Below the pieces are notes generated by a model. It was not told the DNA's origin. It worked only from the letters and a program-made list of their open reading frames with translations, and searched no databases. Positions 20,791 through 29,559 of a stretch of DNA of 64,000 nucleotides are shown in pieces. Position 1 is the first letter of the stretch, and each line of letters opens with the position of its first letter. Location: NCBI RefSeq assembly GCF_003590645.1, contig NZ_CP031834.1, positions 2,170,501 through 2,234,500 on the forward strand. Reading direction: 5' to 3'. This DNA is from Mesorhizobium sp. DCY119 (GTDB lineage: Bacteria; Pseudomonadota; Alphaproteobacteria; Rhizobiales; Rhizobiaceae). Position numbers and translations under genes: made by a program.

Positions 20791-22239
20791 ATGCCGACCT
20801 TAAGCAATGGTAGTGAGCTTACCGTCTGGGAAGACGTCAACAATGAGAGCCCCGACGCGGTTCTGTTTTCCATAACGGAGACTGACGGCGACGTTCTCGG
20901 GCCGACAGGGGCGCACACGGATTTTCCGTTCGGCTGGGTCGATGTGGCTTCGGTCGATGTCTTCGACGGCTTCTTCACCGTCTCCACCTTCACCAATGAC
21001 GGCAGGACCGAGCTCTTCACGACGATAGAAACGGCCGTCTTCGACAATGACGGCAACTATATCCGCACGCTGTCCGATCAGGCGGCCTATCTGTCGACCC
21101 AGATCGTCTCCGTCAGCGCCGATAGCCCGAACGACATCACGGTGACGTGGATCGGCGCCAACGAATATTATGGCGGTGAAAACACCCAGTATGGCCAGCA
21201 TCAGATCATCCTGGATGGTGGCGTGGTCCAGCCCGACACTTTCATCAATCACGCTCCCACGGTCAGCAATCTGAGCTTCACACTTGCGCCGGGACAATCT
21301 CTCGACGACATCAAGTTCAGCGCGACGGATGCGGATTACGATCTGCTGAGCTTTGTCGTCGTCGATGGGCCGGACCACGGCACGCTGCAGCAGGAAACGA
21401 AATATGAGGCCGGTTACTATCCGTTTCACCAGGGCCATTATTTCGACAGCCTGCACTATCACGCGGATTATCTGAACGGGAACCTCTTCGATTATGCGCC
21501 CGAGGCAGGCTTCATCGGCACCGACACATTTACCGTCTATGCCACCGATGGCCAGGGCAACAGCAACGTGGCGACGATCACCATCACCGTCGCTCCGCCG
21601 GCCGAAAGCATCACGCTGACCGACGCCAAGGACACCGTCAGCTACAAGGCCTACGATCACGCCGTTCTGGTCGCCGCGAATGGCGGAAACGACCGCATCA
21701 CCGGCAGCAAGTTCAACGATTCCCTCGATGGCGGTGCCGGCAACGATCGCCTGCGGGGCGGTGCGGGCAATGATGAAATCACTGGCGGCGCGGGCAACGA
21801 CCGGCTTCGCGGCGGCGCAGGCGACGATATTCTCAACGGTGGTGCCGGCAATGACCGACTTCACGGTGGCATTGGCAATGATATTCTCAATGGCGGTGCC
21901 GGCCATGACCGACTCTCGGGCGGGGCGGGTAACGATACCTTCGTCTTCGATACCGCGCCCGGGTCAGCGAACCACGACAGGATCCTCGACTTCAGCTCCG
22001 CCGACGACATTATTCAGCTCGACGGTGCTGTCTTTGCCGGGCTTGCCACCGGCGCACTGGATGCCGGGGCATTCGTGATCGGCAAATCCGCCGTCGATGA
22101 GAATGACCGCATCATCTACAACAAGGCCTCCGGCAATCTGCTGTACGATGCGGACGGCGCGGGTGGCGCAGCAGCGGTCAAATTCGCCGCTGTAAGCCAC
22201 GGCACGTCTCTTTCCGCCGGCGACTTTTTTATCGTGTAG
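20791..22239 (+). CDS. RTX calcium-binding protein, probably type I secreted
   Basis: The 482-residue protein has an N-terminal region of about 160 residues, a cadherin/Ig-like domain about 165-275 (FSATDADYDLLSF ... TDTFTVYATDGQGNSN), and eight or so RTX nonapeptides of the GGAGNDxLxGG type at about 310-390 that bind calcium. The C-terminus (HDRILDFSSADDIIQLD and onward to DFFIV) looks like the secretion-signal region of type I substrates. No classical signal peptide and no cognate ABC exporter are nearby. GAAGGGAAG precedes the ATG at 20791. Function beyond secretion and calcium binding is unknown. Confidence 0.85.
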   Translation: MPTLSNGSELTVWEDVNNESPDAVLFSITETDGDVLGPTGAHTDFPFGWVDVASVDVFDGFFTVSTFTNDGRTELFTTIETAVFDNDGNYIRTLSDQAAYLSTQIVSVSADSPNDITVTWIGANEYYGGENTQYGQHQIILDGGVVQPDTFINHAPTVSNLSFTLAPGQSLDDIKFSATDADYDLLSFVVVDGPDHGTLQQETKYEAGYYPFHQGHYFDSLHYHADYLNGNLFDYAPEAGFIGTDTFTVYATDGQGNSNVATITITVAPPAESITLTDAKDTVSYKAYDHAVLVAANGGNDRITGSKFNDSLDGGAGNDRLRGGAGNDEITGGAGNDRLRGGAGDDILNGGAGNDRLHGGIGNDILNGGAGHDRLSGGAGNDTFVFDTAPGSANHDRILDFSSADDIIQLDGAVFAGLATGALDAGAFVIGKSAVDENDRIIYNKASGNLLYDADGAGGAAAVKFAAVSHGTSLSAGDFFIV

Positions 22240-22251
22240 GCGCAAATTCCC

Positions 22252-22276
22252 GACGGCCAGTTGTGCATTGGCCGTC
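22252..22276. terminator. hairpin between convergent genes, possible terminator
   Basis: GACGGCCA (22252-22259) pairs with TGGCCGTC (22269-22276) around a nine-base loop, 13 bases past the RTX stop. No clear T run follows on the plus strand, so intrinsic termination is uncertain. Confidence 0.35.
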
Positions 22277-22302
22277 TCGGAGCGCTTTGAGAAAAATAGC
22301 CT

Positions 22303-23472
22303 CTATCCCGCCAGCGCCTGATCCAGATCCGCGATCAGGTCGTCGCCGTCCTCGATGCCCGCCGAAATACGCACCAGCGAATCGGAGATGCCGAGCGCTG
22401 CTCGCTGTTCTGCCGGAATGCTGCCATGGGTCATCAGGGCAGGGTGCTCGATCAGGCTTTCGACGCCGCCAAGGCTCTCTGCCAGCGCAAAAAGCTGGGT
22501 CCGTTCGAGGAAGCGCTTTGTGGCGGCGAGGTCGCGGTCGAATTCCACAGTGATCATGCCGCCGAAGGCATGCATCTGCGCCTTGGCGATTGCGTGCTGG
22601 GGATGGCTTTCGAGGCCGGGATAGATGACGCGGCGGACATCCGAACGGTTTTCCAGCCATTTCGCGATCTTCGTGCCGTTCTGCGAATGCCTTTCAACCC
22701 GCAGCGCCAGCGTCTTCAGGCCGCGCAGGGCCAGGAAGCTGTCGAACGGTCCTGAAATCGCGCCGACGGCATTTTGCAGGAATTTAAGCTGGTCGAAGAG
22801 TTCCTTGTTCTCGCCGACGACCGCGCAGCCGCCGACCATGTCGGAATGGCCGTTGAGATATTTGGTCGTCGAGTGGACGACGATGTCGATGCCGAGTTCC
22901 AGCGGCCGCTGGATATAGGGGCTGGCGAAAGTGTTGTCGGCAACCGAGATCAGGCCCTTGCGGCGCGCGAGAGCTGCCACGCCCTCGAGGTCGACGATGC
23001 GCAGCAGCGGGTTGGTCGGCGTCTCCACCCAGAGCATCTTCGTCTCGGGCCGGATGGCGGCTTCGACTTTGGCGAGGTCGGTGAAGTCGACAAAGGTGAT
23101 GTCGAGATTGGCCGTACGTTTGCGCACCCGCTGAAGGAGCCGGAACGTGCCGCCATAGATGTCATCGGTGGCGACGATGTGCGCGCCGGCGTCGAGCAGT
23201 TCCAGCACCGTGGCGATTGCTGCCAGCCCCGAGGCGAAGGCAAAGGCGCCCGAGCCGCTTTCGAGATCGGCGATGGCGCGCTCGAAGGCAAAGCGCGTCG
23301 GGTTCTGGCTGCGCGCATATTCAAAACCCTTGTGCACGCCGGGGCTCTGCTGGGCATAGGTCGAGGTGGCGTAGATCGGCACCATCACCGCGCCGGTCGT
23401 GGGGTCGTGGCTCTGGCCGCCATGGATGGTGCGGGTGGCGAAAGCCAGGCGGTTCTTGGGCGAAGTGGTCAT
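22303..23472 (-). CDS. cystathionine gamma-lyase-like PLP enzyme
   Basis: The 389-residue Cys/Met-metabolism enzyme has the PLP lysine Lys204 in HSTTKYLNGHSD, the N-terminal YARSQNPTR and the tetramer-loop features of this family. Cystathionine gamma-lyase, gamma-synthase and methionine gamma-lyase are alike in sequence. Its partner is a cystathionine beta-synthase gene with an ATGA overlap, so the lyase role (cystathionine to cysteine, 2-oxobutyrate and ammonia) is the best reading. Second gene of the operon. Confidence 0.87.
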   Translation of the reverse strand: MTTSPKNRLAFATRTIHGGQSHDPTTGAVMVPIYATSTYAQQSPGVHKGFEYARSQNPTRFAFERAIADLESGSGAFAFASGLAAIATVLELLDAGAHIVATDDIYGGTFRLLQRVRKRTANLDITFVDFTDLAKVEAAIRPETKMLWVETPTNPLLRIVDLEGVAALARRKGLISVADNTFASPYIQRPLELGIDIVVHSTTKYLNGHSDMVGGCAVVGENKELFDQLKFLQNAVGAISGPFDSFLALRGLKTLALRVERHSQNGTKIAKWLENRSDVRRVIYPGLESHPQHAIAKAQMHAFGGMITVEFDRDLAATKRFLERTQLFALAESLGGVESLIEHPALMTHGSIPAEQRAALGISDSLVRISAGIEDGDDLIADLDQALAG

Positions 23473-24857
23473 CGTGCGCGCCTCAAATGGTTGATCAGGT
23501 CGATGCGGGTGATGAGACCGACGAATTCGTCACCATCGAAGATGATGGCGACCTCGTTGCGGTCGAAGACGGGCAGCAGAGAATCCAGTGTCTGGCTCGC
23601 CTGGAGCGTGTGGAGTTCCGAACTCATGGCCGAATTGACCGGGGCGTTGAAACGATCCCAGCGGCTGTCATAGGGGCCGTCGACCACGGCCAACACGTCG
23701 CTCTCGTCGATGATGCCGACGAGTTTACCGTCGTCGAGCACCGGCAGTTGCGAAACGTCTGCACGGCGCATGCGGCCGTAGGCTGTCAGCAGGCTGTCGC
23801 CGGGGCCGGCGAAGACGGTGCCGCCCTCGCGGTGCGAGCGGGCGACGAGATCGCGCAGATCGCCGTGGTTGTCGCGCTCGGAGAGGCCCTGTTCGGCCAG
23901 CCAGAAATCGTCGAACACCTTGGACAGATATTTGTTGCCGCTGTCGCAGACGAAGGTCACGACCCGCTTCGCCGTGGTCTGCTCGCGGCAATAGCGCAAG
24001 GCAGCAGATAGAAGCGTGCCGGAGGAGGAACCGGCGAGGATGCCCTCACGGGAAAGCAGGTCGCGCACCGCCAGCATGCTCGCCTTGTCGGGAATCGAAT
24101 AGGCCTTGGAGACGAGCGACAGGTCGGCGTTGGGCGGCACGAAATCCTCGCCGATGCCCTCAACGGTCCAGCTGCCTGCCTCTTCCATCTTGCCGGTCTT
24201 GATGAGCGGCGCCAGCACCGAGCCGACGGGATCGGCAAGCACCATCTCGGTCTGCGGTGATACCTCCTTGAAGAAGCGGCCAAGGCCGGTCAGCGTGCCG
24301 CCCGAACCTACGCCGACGACCACTGCGTCGACCTTGTGTTCGAGCTGTTCCCAGATTTCCGGCCCGGTCGTGGTTTCGTGGGCCAGCGGATTGGCCGGAT
24401 TGGCGAATTGGTTGACGTAGAAGGCACCGGGAATGCCGGCGGCGATCTTCTCGGCCATGTCCTGATAATATTCGGGATGGCCCTTGCCGACATCCGAGCG
24501 GGTGAGCCGTACGTCGGCGCCCAATGCGCGCAGATGCTGGATCTTTTCACGCGACATCTTGTCGGGCACGACGAGGATGATGCGATAGCCCTTGGGAATG
24601 CCGACCTGCGCAAGGCCAAGCCCGGTATTGCCTGCCGTCGCCTCGACAATCGTACCGCCGGGCGCCAGGCGTCCGTAGCGTTCGGCGTCGGCGATCATGG
24701 AAAGCGCGATGCGGTCCTTGATCGAGCCGCCGGGGTTCTGGCTCTCGAGCTTGATGAAGAGCCGGCATTTGCCGGTGTCGAATTTCGTCAGCTCGACCAC
24801 CGGCGTCTCGCCGATCAGATCGAGCACCGAGGAATAGGGCTTGCGCAGACGTGTCAT
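23469..24857 (-). CDS. cystathionine beta-synthase with CBS domain pair
   Basis: The 462-residue protein has a PLP domain with the lysine in NPGGSIKDR (Lys47), the asparagine loop EATAGNTGLGLAQ near 72-84 and GVGSGGTLTG near 180, then a C-terminal pair of CBS domains (about 340-460). It should join homocysteine and serine to cystathionine; the CBS domains may sense a ligand. The ATG at 24857 has GGAGG about seven bases upstream; another ATG at 24878 would place that site inside the gene. Confidence 0.9.
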   Translation of the reverse strand: MTRLRKPYSSVLDLIGETPVVELTKFDTGKCRLFIKLESQNPGGSIKDRIALSMIADAERYGRLAPGGTIVEATAGNTGLGLAQVGIPKGYRIILVVPDKMSREKIQHLRALGADVRLTRSDVGKGHPEYYQDMAEKIAAGIPGAFYVNQFANPANPLAHETTTGPEIWEQLEHKVDAVVVGVGSGGTLTGLGRFFKEVSPQTEMVLADPVGSVLAPLIKTGKMEEAGSWTVEGIGEDFVPPNADLSLVSKAYSIPDKASMLAVRDLLSREGILAGSSSGTLLSAALRYCREQTTAKRVVTFVCDSGNKYLSKVFDDFWLAEQGLSERDNHGDLRDLVARSHREGGTVFAGPGDSLLTAYGRMRRADVSQLPVLDDGKLVGIIDESDVLAVVDGPYDSRWDRFNAPVNSAMSSELHTLQASQTLDSLLPVFDRNEVAIIFDGDEFVGLITRIDLINHLRRAR

Positions 24858-25171
24858 CGTTTCCTCCGATTCTCGCATACGGCGGCTTTGACCGCTCTGG
24901 CCCGGTTCGACCCGCGGTGCCGGGCGGGTGTCACGTTACAGATAGCAGTCGCGGCAGGTTTTCACACCTGTCCGCTGTGATCTGGAATTGAATTCTATCT
25001 GAGGCAAACAGTGTGCGGACAAAAGCCAAATAAGTCTAACAATGGTGATGTAATCGAAATTTGAATCCTTCCTCGTTTTTCGTACCTTGACTGCCACATT
25101 AGGTTCGAGCCGGAACAGTTGACTTGAACCAGCGTCGTCGGGCAAATGCGTCGAGCCGAACGGAGAACGAC
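24858..25171. other. 314-base divergent intergenic region
   Basis: This gap separates the cystathionine operon from the lipoprotein gene. It is more AT-rich than its surroundings between about 24980 and 25090. A weak leftward promoter could be TTGTCC (25022-25017) with TAGAAT (24997-24992), but the 19-base spacing is long. No gene or strong structure was seen. Confidence 0.5.
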
Positions 25172-25336
25172 ATGACGAGAATTCTGCTTGTGCTGACGGC
25201 CTTGACGGTCCTGTCCGGCGGCTTGCTCGCGGGCTGCGCTTCAGACGACGGCTACGCGAGCTGGAGCAAGCGCGAGGAAGCTATGACGCCGTTGAAGAAG
25301 CGGACGGATCGCGGCGGCGGCCAGTCGGGCAACTGA
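25172..25336 (+). CDS. small lipoprotein
   Basis: The 54-residue protein starts MTRILLVLTALTVLSGG and has a lipobox LLAGC with the acylated cysteine near residue 22. The remainder is a short polar tail, ending in a basic and glycine-rich stretch. CGGAGAACGAC precedes the ATG at 25172. Role unknown; comparable short lipoproteins are common in Hyphomicrobiales. Confidence 0.65.
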   Translation: MTRILLVLTALTVLSGGLLAGCASDDGYASWSKREEAMTPLKKRTDRGGGQSGN

Positions 25337-25453
25337 GGGCTGCTGCAATTTTGACTTTGCCCGTACGGGATCGGACCGAGGCGGGCAATCCAGGCGCAAC
25401 AATGACTGCGCGCCATGTGAGGCCGGCAATCGCAAGCCGTTGAGCGGTTCTGC

Positions 25454-25714
25454 TCAAGCCGAGGCTTTTTCCTCGTCCTCTTCTTCTTCGTCGCTATCGT
25501 CGTCATCCGCTTCGGCTACGACTTCGTCGCCGTCTTCATCTTCATCCTCGTCATCGCTCGCCATTTCGTCGAGAACCTCTTCTCCGGCAGCAAGCGCTTC
25601 TTCCTCGGAATCGTATGGACCGACCCGTTCGTCATCGCCGCTGATCGAGTAGTACCACTTGTCGTCATCGTTCTTCTGATGGGCCGTCACCTTGGCAGTC
25701 TGATCGTCGGACAT
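25454..25714 (-). CDS. small highly acidic protein
   Basis: The 86-residue protein has a short ordered-looking part (DKWYYSISGDDERVGPYDSEEEAL, quoted only in pieces: WYYSISG near 20 and RVGPYDS near 30) and then a low-complexity acidic tail in which 23 of 30 residues are Asp or Glu. The front part resembles proteins whose strand-and-helix segment reads W.YSISG.R.GPF. No enzyme motif. GGAGG precedes the ATG at 25714. Confidence 0.65.
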   Translation of the reverse strand: MSDDQTAKVTAHQKNDDDKWYYSISGDDERVGPYDSEEEALAAGEEVLDEMASDDEDEDEDGDEVVAEADDDDSDEEEEDEEKASA

Positions 25715-25837
25715 GGTCGCCTCCGTTGGTGTCCTGATGCCAGCGCAGCTTAGTTTTGGGTGTGTATCGGCGGTATGACATGGGCGCGCATATCGGCATC
25801 GATCAACCGCGGACCCACCGATTTCAGGGAGGCGATT

Positions 25838-26710
25838 TCAGGCCGTGACAGTCCGCCGTGTGCGCGCCATCAGATTGAGCAGGTTGCCGCCGAGGATGAG
25901 AGCGGCGCCGATGGCGGTGAACATGTCGATCTGCTCCGAATAGACCAGCCAGCCGACAAGCGCAGTCGCCGGCACGCGCACGAAATCCATGGGCATGACG
26001 ACTGTCGCGTCAGCGTGGGCGACCGCACGCGCCATGCAGTAGTGCGCGTAGGAGCCGGAAAAGGCGATGACGAAAATCCATGGCCAGACATGCAGCGATG
26101 GCCAATGCCACTCGTGCAGCGCCGGGATCAGGCCGATGACCGACTGGATGACCAGCATCCAGAAGATGATCTTTACCGCGCTGTCCCTGCGCGTCAGCGC
26201 CTTCACCAGCACGAAGGAAATGGCGAAGCAGACCGCGGCGGCAAGCACGACAAGCTGGCCGGCATTGACCTCGGCAACGCCCGGCCGGACGATGACGGTG
26301 ACGCCGATCAGCCCGAACACGATCGCGCCCGTCTTCCAGATATTCATGCGCTCGCCGAGGAAAGCCATGGCGAGCAGGGCGGTCCAGATCGGCGCGGTGA
26401 ACTCGATGGCGATAAGCTGGGCAAGCGGGATAAGCGTCAGCGCGAAGAGCCAAAGGGCCTGGCCGGCATAGTGGGCGATGTTGCGGGACAGATGCTGCAA
26501 GGGCAACGTCGTTCGCATTGCCCTGATGCCGCCGCTGCGCAGCACCAGCGGATAGAGCATGAGAAGGCCGATGATGGAGCGCATCTCCATCACCTGGAAA
26601 ACGTTCAGCTCCCTGGTCGTTTCGCGCCCGGCGATCGTCATGGCGAGCATGCAGGCCAGCGAACCGCCCATCCACAGGGCTGCCTTGAGATTGGATTGGG
26701 GTGCGGTCAT
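25838..26710 (-). CDS. EamA-family (DMT) transporter
   Basis: The 290-residue membrane protein has ten hydrophobic segments arranged as two EamA repeats (about 10-140 and 150-285), with the conserved RSIIGLLMLYPLVL region near helix 2 and IEFTAPIWTALLAMAFLGE near helix 4. Members export amino acids, metabolites or nucleotides. No neighbour hints at the substrate. It is divergent from the flavoprotein gene. Confidence 0.85.
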   Translation of the reverse strand: MTAPQSNLKAALWMGGSLACMLAMTIAGRETTRELNVFQVMEMRSIIGLLMLYPLVLRSGGIRAMRTTLPLQHLSRNIAHYAGQALWLFALTLIPLAQLIAIEFTAPIWTALLAMAFLGERMNIWKTGAIVFGLIGVTVIVRPGVAEVNAGQLVVLAAAVCFAISFVLVKALTRRDSAVKIIFWMLVIQSVIGLIPALHEWHWPSLHVWPWIFVIAFSGSYAHYCMARAVAHADATVVMPMDFVRVPATALVGWLVYSEQIDMFTAIGAALILGGNLLNLMARTRRTVTA

Positions 26711-26834
26711 TGCCGACTTATGCGGCAGGTATCACGGTGGCTGCAACCACTACGATAGATCATTCGCATGGGCCACGGCACTCCACATCGCGTGCTTCCT
26801 GGTGTAGTTGAGCGCTTGCAAGCGGAGCGGCGTT

Positions 26835-28013
26835 TTGAATTCAGTCGATGTTCTGGTGATAGGGGCAGGTGCGGCCGGCATGATGTGCGCCATCGAGGCG
26901 GGCAGGCGCGGCCGTTCGGTGCTCGTCATCGATCACGCCTCCAAGCCGGGCGAGAAGATCCGCATTTCCGGCGGCGGGCGCTGCAACTTCACCAATATTT
27001 ATGCCAGCCCGAAGAATTTCATCTCGCAAAACCCGCATTTCTGCATTTCGGCGCTCAGCCGCTACACGCAGCGGGATTTCATTGCGTTGGTCGAGCGCTA
27101 CGGCATTGCCTATCACGAAAAGACGCTTGGCCAGCTTTTCTGCGATGGCTCATCTACCCAGATTATCGACATGCTACTCTCCGAGATGAACAAGCAAGGT
27201 GCTGCGCTGAGGCTGGCGACGCGGGCCGAGCGCATCGACAGGATCGACGGCGGCTTTGCGGTCAAGCTGACGGACGGTACGGTTCGCTGCCAATCGCTGG
27301 TGGTGGCGAGCGGCGGCAAGTCGATCCCGAAAATGGGCGCGACCGGATTTGGTTATGAGGTGGCGGCCCAATTCGGGGTACGGGTGGTGGAAACGCGCCC
27401 GGCTCTGGTGCCGCTGACCTTCGACCAGAACACGCTGGAGCGGCTGAAGCCGCTGTCCGGCAACGCGGTGGACGCCGTCGTCTCCTGCGGCAAGACGCGG
27501 TTCTCCGAAGCAATGCTGTTCACCCATCGTGGCGTCAGCGGGCCTTCGATCCTGCAGATTTCATCCTATTGGCGCGAGGGCGACGAGATCGCCATTTCGA
27601 TGGCGCCGGGAACCGATATCTTCGAAGTGCTCCGTGTCGCGCGCGCGCAGAACGGCAAACAGGCGCTGCAAACCGCCTTGTCGGCACATCTGCCGAAGAA
27701 GCTGGCGCAGACCATCGCTGAAGAGCTCGGCATGACCGGCCATCTTGCGGATTTCTCTGACAAGCAGCTCCGAATTGCCGAAGGCAGAGTCAACGGCTGG
27801 CGAGTGAAACCTGCCGGCTCGGAAGGCTACCGCACAGCCGAAGTAACGCTCGGTGGCGTCGATACGCGCGATCTCGATTCGAAGACGATGGCGGCGAAAG
27901 CAGTGCCGGGCCTTTATTTCATCGGCGAGGTTGTCGATGTAACCGGTTGGCTCGGCGGCTATAATTTCCAGTGGGCGTGGTCTTCCGGCTGGTGCGCGGG
28001 GCAGGCGGCATGA
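26835..28013 (+). CDS. YhiN/HI0933-like FAD-dependent oxidoreductase
   Basis: The 392-residue flavoprotein opens with the dinucleotide fold VLVIGAGAAGMMCAIEAG and the hallmark GEKIRISGGGRCNFTN, and ends GWLGGYNFQWAWSSGW, all typical of the HI0933 family. Its reaction is unknown. The start is probably TTG at 26835, just before the Rossmann strand and after a GGAG-like site; a farther TTG at 26808 is possible. The stop overlaps the next gene as ATGA. Confidence 0.85.
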   Translation: MNSVDVLVIGAGAAGMMCAIEAGRRGRSVLVIDHASKPGEKIRISGGGRCNFTNIYASPKNFISQNPHFCISALSRYTQRDFIALVERYGIAYHEKTLGQLFCDGSSTQIIDMLLSEMNKQGAALRLATRAERIDRIDGGFAVKLTDGTVRCQSLVVASGGKSIPKMGATGFGYEVAAQFGVRVVETRPALVPLTFDQNTLERLKPLSGNAVDAVVSCGKTRFSEAMLFTHRGVSGPSILQISSYWREGDEIAISMAPGTDIFEVLRVARAQNGKQALQTALSAHLPKKLAQTIAEELGMTGHLADFSDKQLRIAEGRVNGWRVKPAGSEGYRTAEVTLGGVDTRDLDSKTMAAKAVPGLYFIGEVVDVTGWLGGYNFQWAWSSGWCAGQAA

Positions 28014-29437
28014 GCATCGTGATGGACGGTGTGCTGGCTGAGGAAGGCGATTTTGTCCCGCGCCCGCATCAGCTCGTCGCACGCGATGCCATTCTGGCGG
28101 CGCGCGAAAAGGGCCGTCCCGGCTTCCTGCTCGGCGATCTCACCGGCCTTGGCAAGACGCTGTCGGCATGGCTGGCGGTGTCGGCGATGCCGGAGGCGGA
28201 CGTTCTCGTCATCTGCCCCAAGGGTGCCATTCCTCAGTGGAGGCGTACCATCGCGCGGTCTCCCGACGCAAAAAAGCGCGTCACCATCATGAATTTCGAG
28301 CGGACTAAATCGCTGCTGGCGCCGCCTGCCGCCAGCACCAAGCGTTCGACGCGGGCGAAGAACAACGAGCTTGCGCGGCATGGCGCGCCCAAGCGCATCT
28401 GGCCGATCGTCATCATCGACGAGAGCCATCGCATCCGCAATCCGGGCGCCCAGCAGGGACTGGTGTGCCGGCAGATGGCGGCGGCGGCCAATTTCACCAT
28501 CTATATGAGCGCGACCGCCGGGCAGTCGCCGCACGAACTGTCCTATCTCGGCAAGTTGCTGGCCTATGCGACCGGTGGCGCAAGCGGCGAGATCGACGAT
28601 TTCCGCAAGCTGATGAAGCGGCTGGGCATCGGCCGCGCCAAGGGGCGCTGGAAGAACTGGTCGTGGGAGCCGAATGAGACCGACCGCAAGACCATGTCGG
28701 ACCTTCTCTATCGCGGCGAAAACGCCATCGGCATGCGCCGCCGCCCCGAAGACATCGCCGGCTGGCCGGAAGTTCAGCGCGAGCTGGCGCCGACGGCGCT
28801 CGATGCTGCAGGGCAGCGGCTCTACGATTCGACATGGCGGGAGTTCCGCCGCGAACTCGGGCTTCTAGGCGGCAGCACGCGGCGGGCCGCCGGGTGGGCG
28901 GCCGATCTGCGCTTTCGCCAGAAGGCCAGCCTGATCCGCACCACCGGCACGGTGGAATTCGCCGACGATCTTCTGGCTAACGGCCAGCAGGTGGCGATCT
29001 CGGTGGCGTTCCTTGAAACCAGCGCCATGCTGGCCGAAAAGCTCGCCGGGCGCGGCTGGGCGGTCGGCGAAATCAACGGCGAACAGTCGGGCGATGCCAA
29101 TGAACGCACGCGCGTGGCCTTCCAGACCGGGCAACTGGACGCTGTTATCTTCACCGTCACCGAATCGATCTCGCTGCACCAGGGCGAAATGCCGGGCGGC
29201 GAGCGCGAGCGTTCGCTGGTCGTTCACGACATGCGCCACAGCGCCATCCAGCTTCAGCAGATCGAAGGCCGCTGCCATCGCGACGGCAAACGCGCCATCA
29301 TCTACTACGCCTATGCCGAGGGCACGGTGGAGGAGCGCATCGGTGCGACCGTCATTGCCCGCATGATGTCGATGGACGGCATGGCGGGCGACGATACACG
29401 GCTGCTCGAGGAGATCGCGGCGGTGGTGGGCGTTTAG
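28010..29437 (+). CDS. SNF2-like DEAD/DEAH helicase, compact
   Basis: The 475-residue protein has the SNF2-type Walker A GDLTGLGKT near residue 43, a DESH box (VIIDESHRIRNPGAQ) near 137, a motif III MSATAGQSP near 168, and in the C-terminal half the motif VI-like IEGRCHRDGKR. It is smaller than chromatin-type SNF2 proteins and has no added domain. The ATG overlaps the flavoprotein stop, so the two are co-translated. Its function is unknown; DNA translocation is inferred. Confidence 0.82.
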   Translation: MSIVMDGVLAEEGDFVPRPHQLVARDAILAAREKGRPGFLLGDLTGLGKTLSAWLAVSAMPEADVLVICPKGAIPQWRRTIARSPDAKKRVTIMNFERTKSLLAPPAASTKRSTRAKNNELARHGAPKRIWPIVIIDESHRIRNPGAQQGLVCRQMAAAANFTIYMSATAGQSPHELSYLGKLLAYATGGASGEIDDFRKLMKRLGIGRAKGRWKNWSWEPNETDRKTMSDLLYRGENAIGMRRRPEDIAGWPEVQRELAPTALDAAGQRLYDSTWREFRRELGLLGGSTRRAAGWAADLRFRQKASLIRTTGTVEFADDLLANGQQVAISVAFLETSAMLAEKLAGRGWAVGEINGEQSGDANERTRVAFQTGQLDAVIFTVTESISLHQGEMPGGERERSLVVHDMRHSAIQLQQIEGRCHRDGKRAIIYYAYAEGTVEERIGATVIARMMSMDGMAGDDTRLLEEIAAVVGV

Positions 29438-29559
29438 GAAAGCATTCCCGCCAACCGCTGGCGCCCCGAAAAAATGACTGTGGCGCTGCTTTTTGCGTGA
29501 CGAATGCGCGAAAAGGGTGCAGGCGAGCCACCCCGTTCCGGCACGCCTGGAGGATCACC

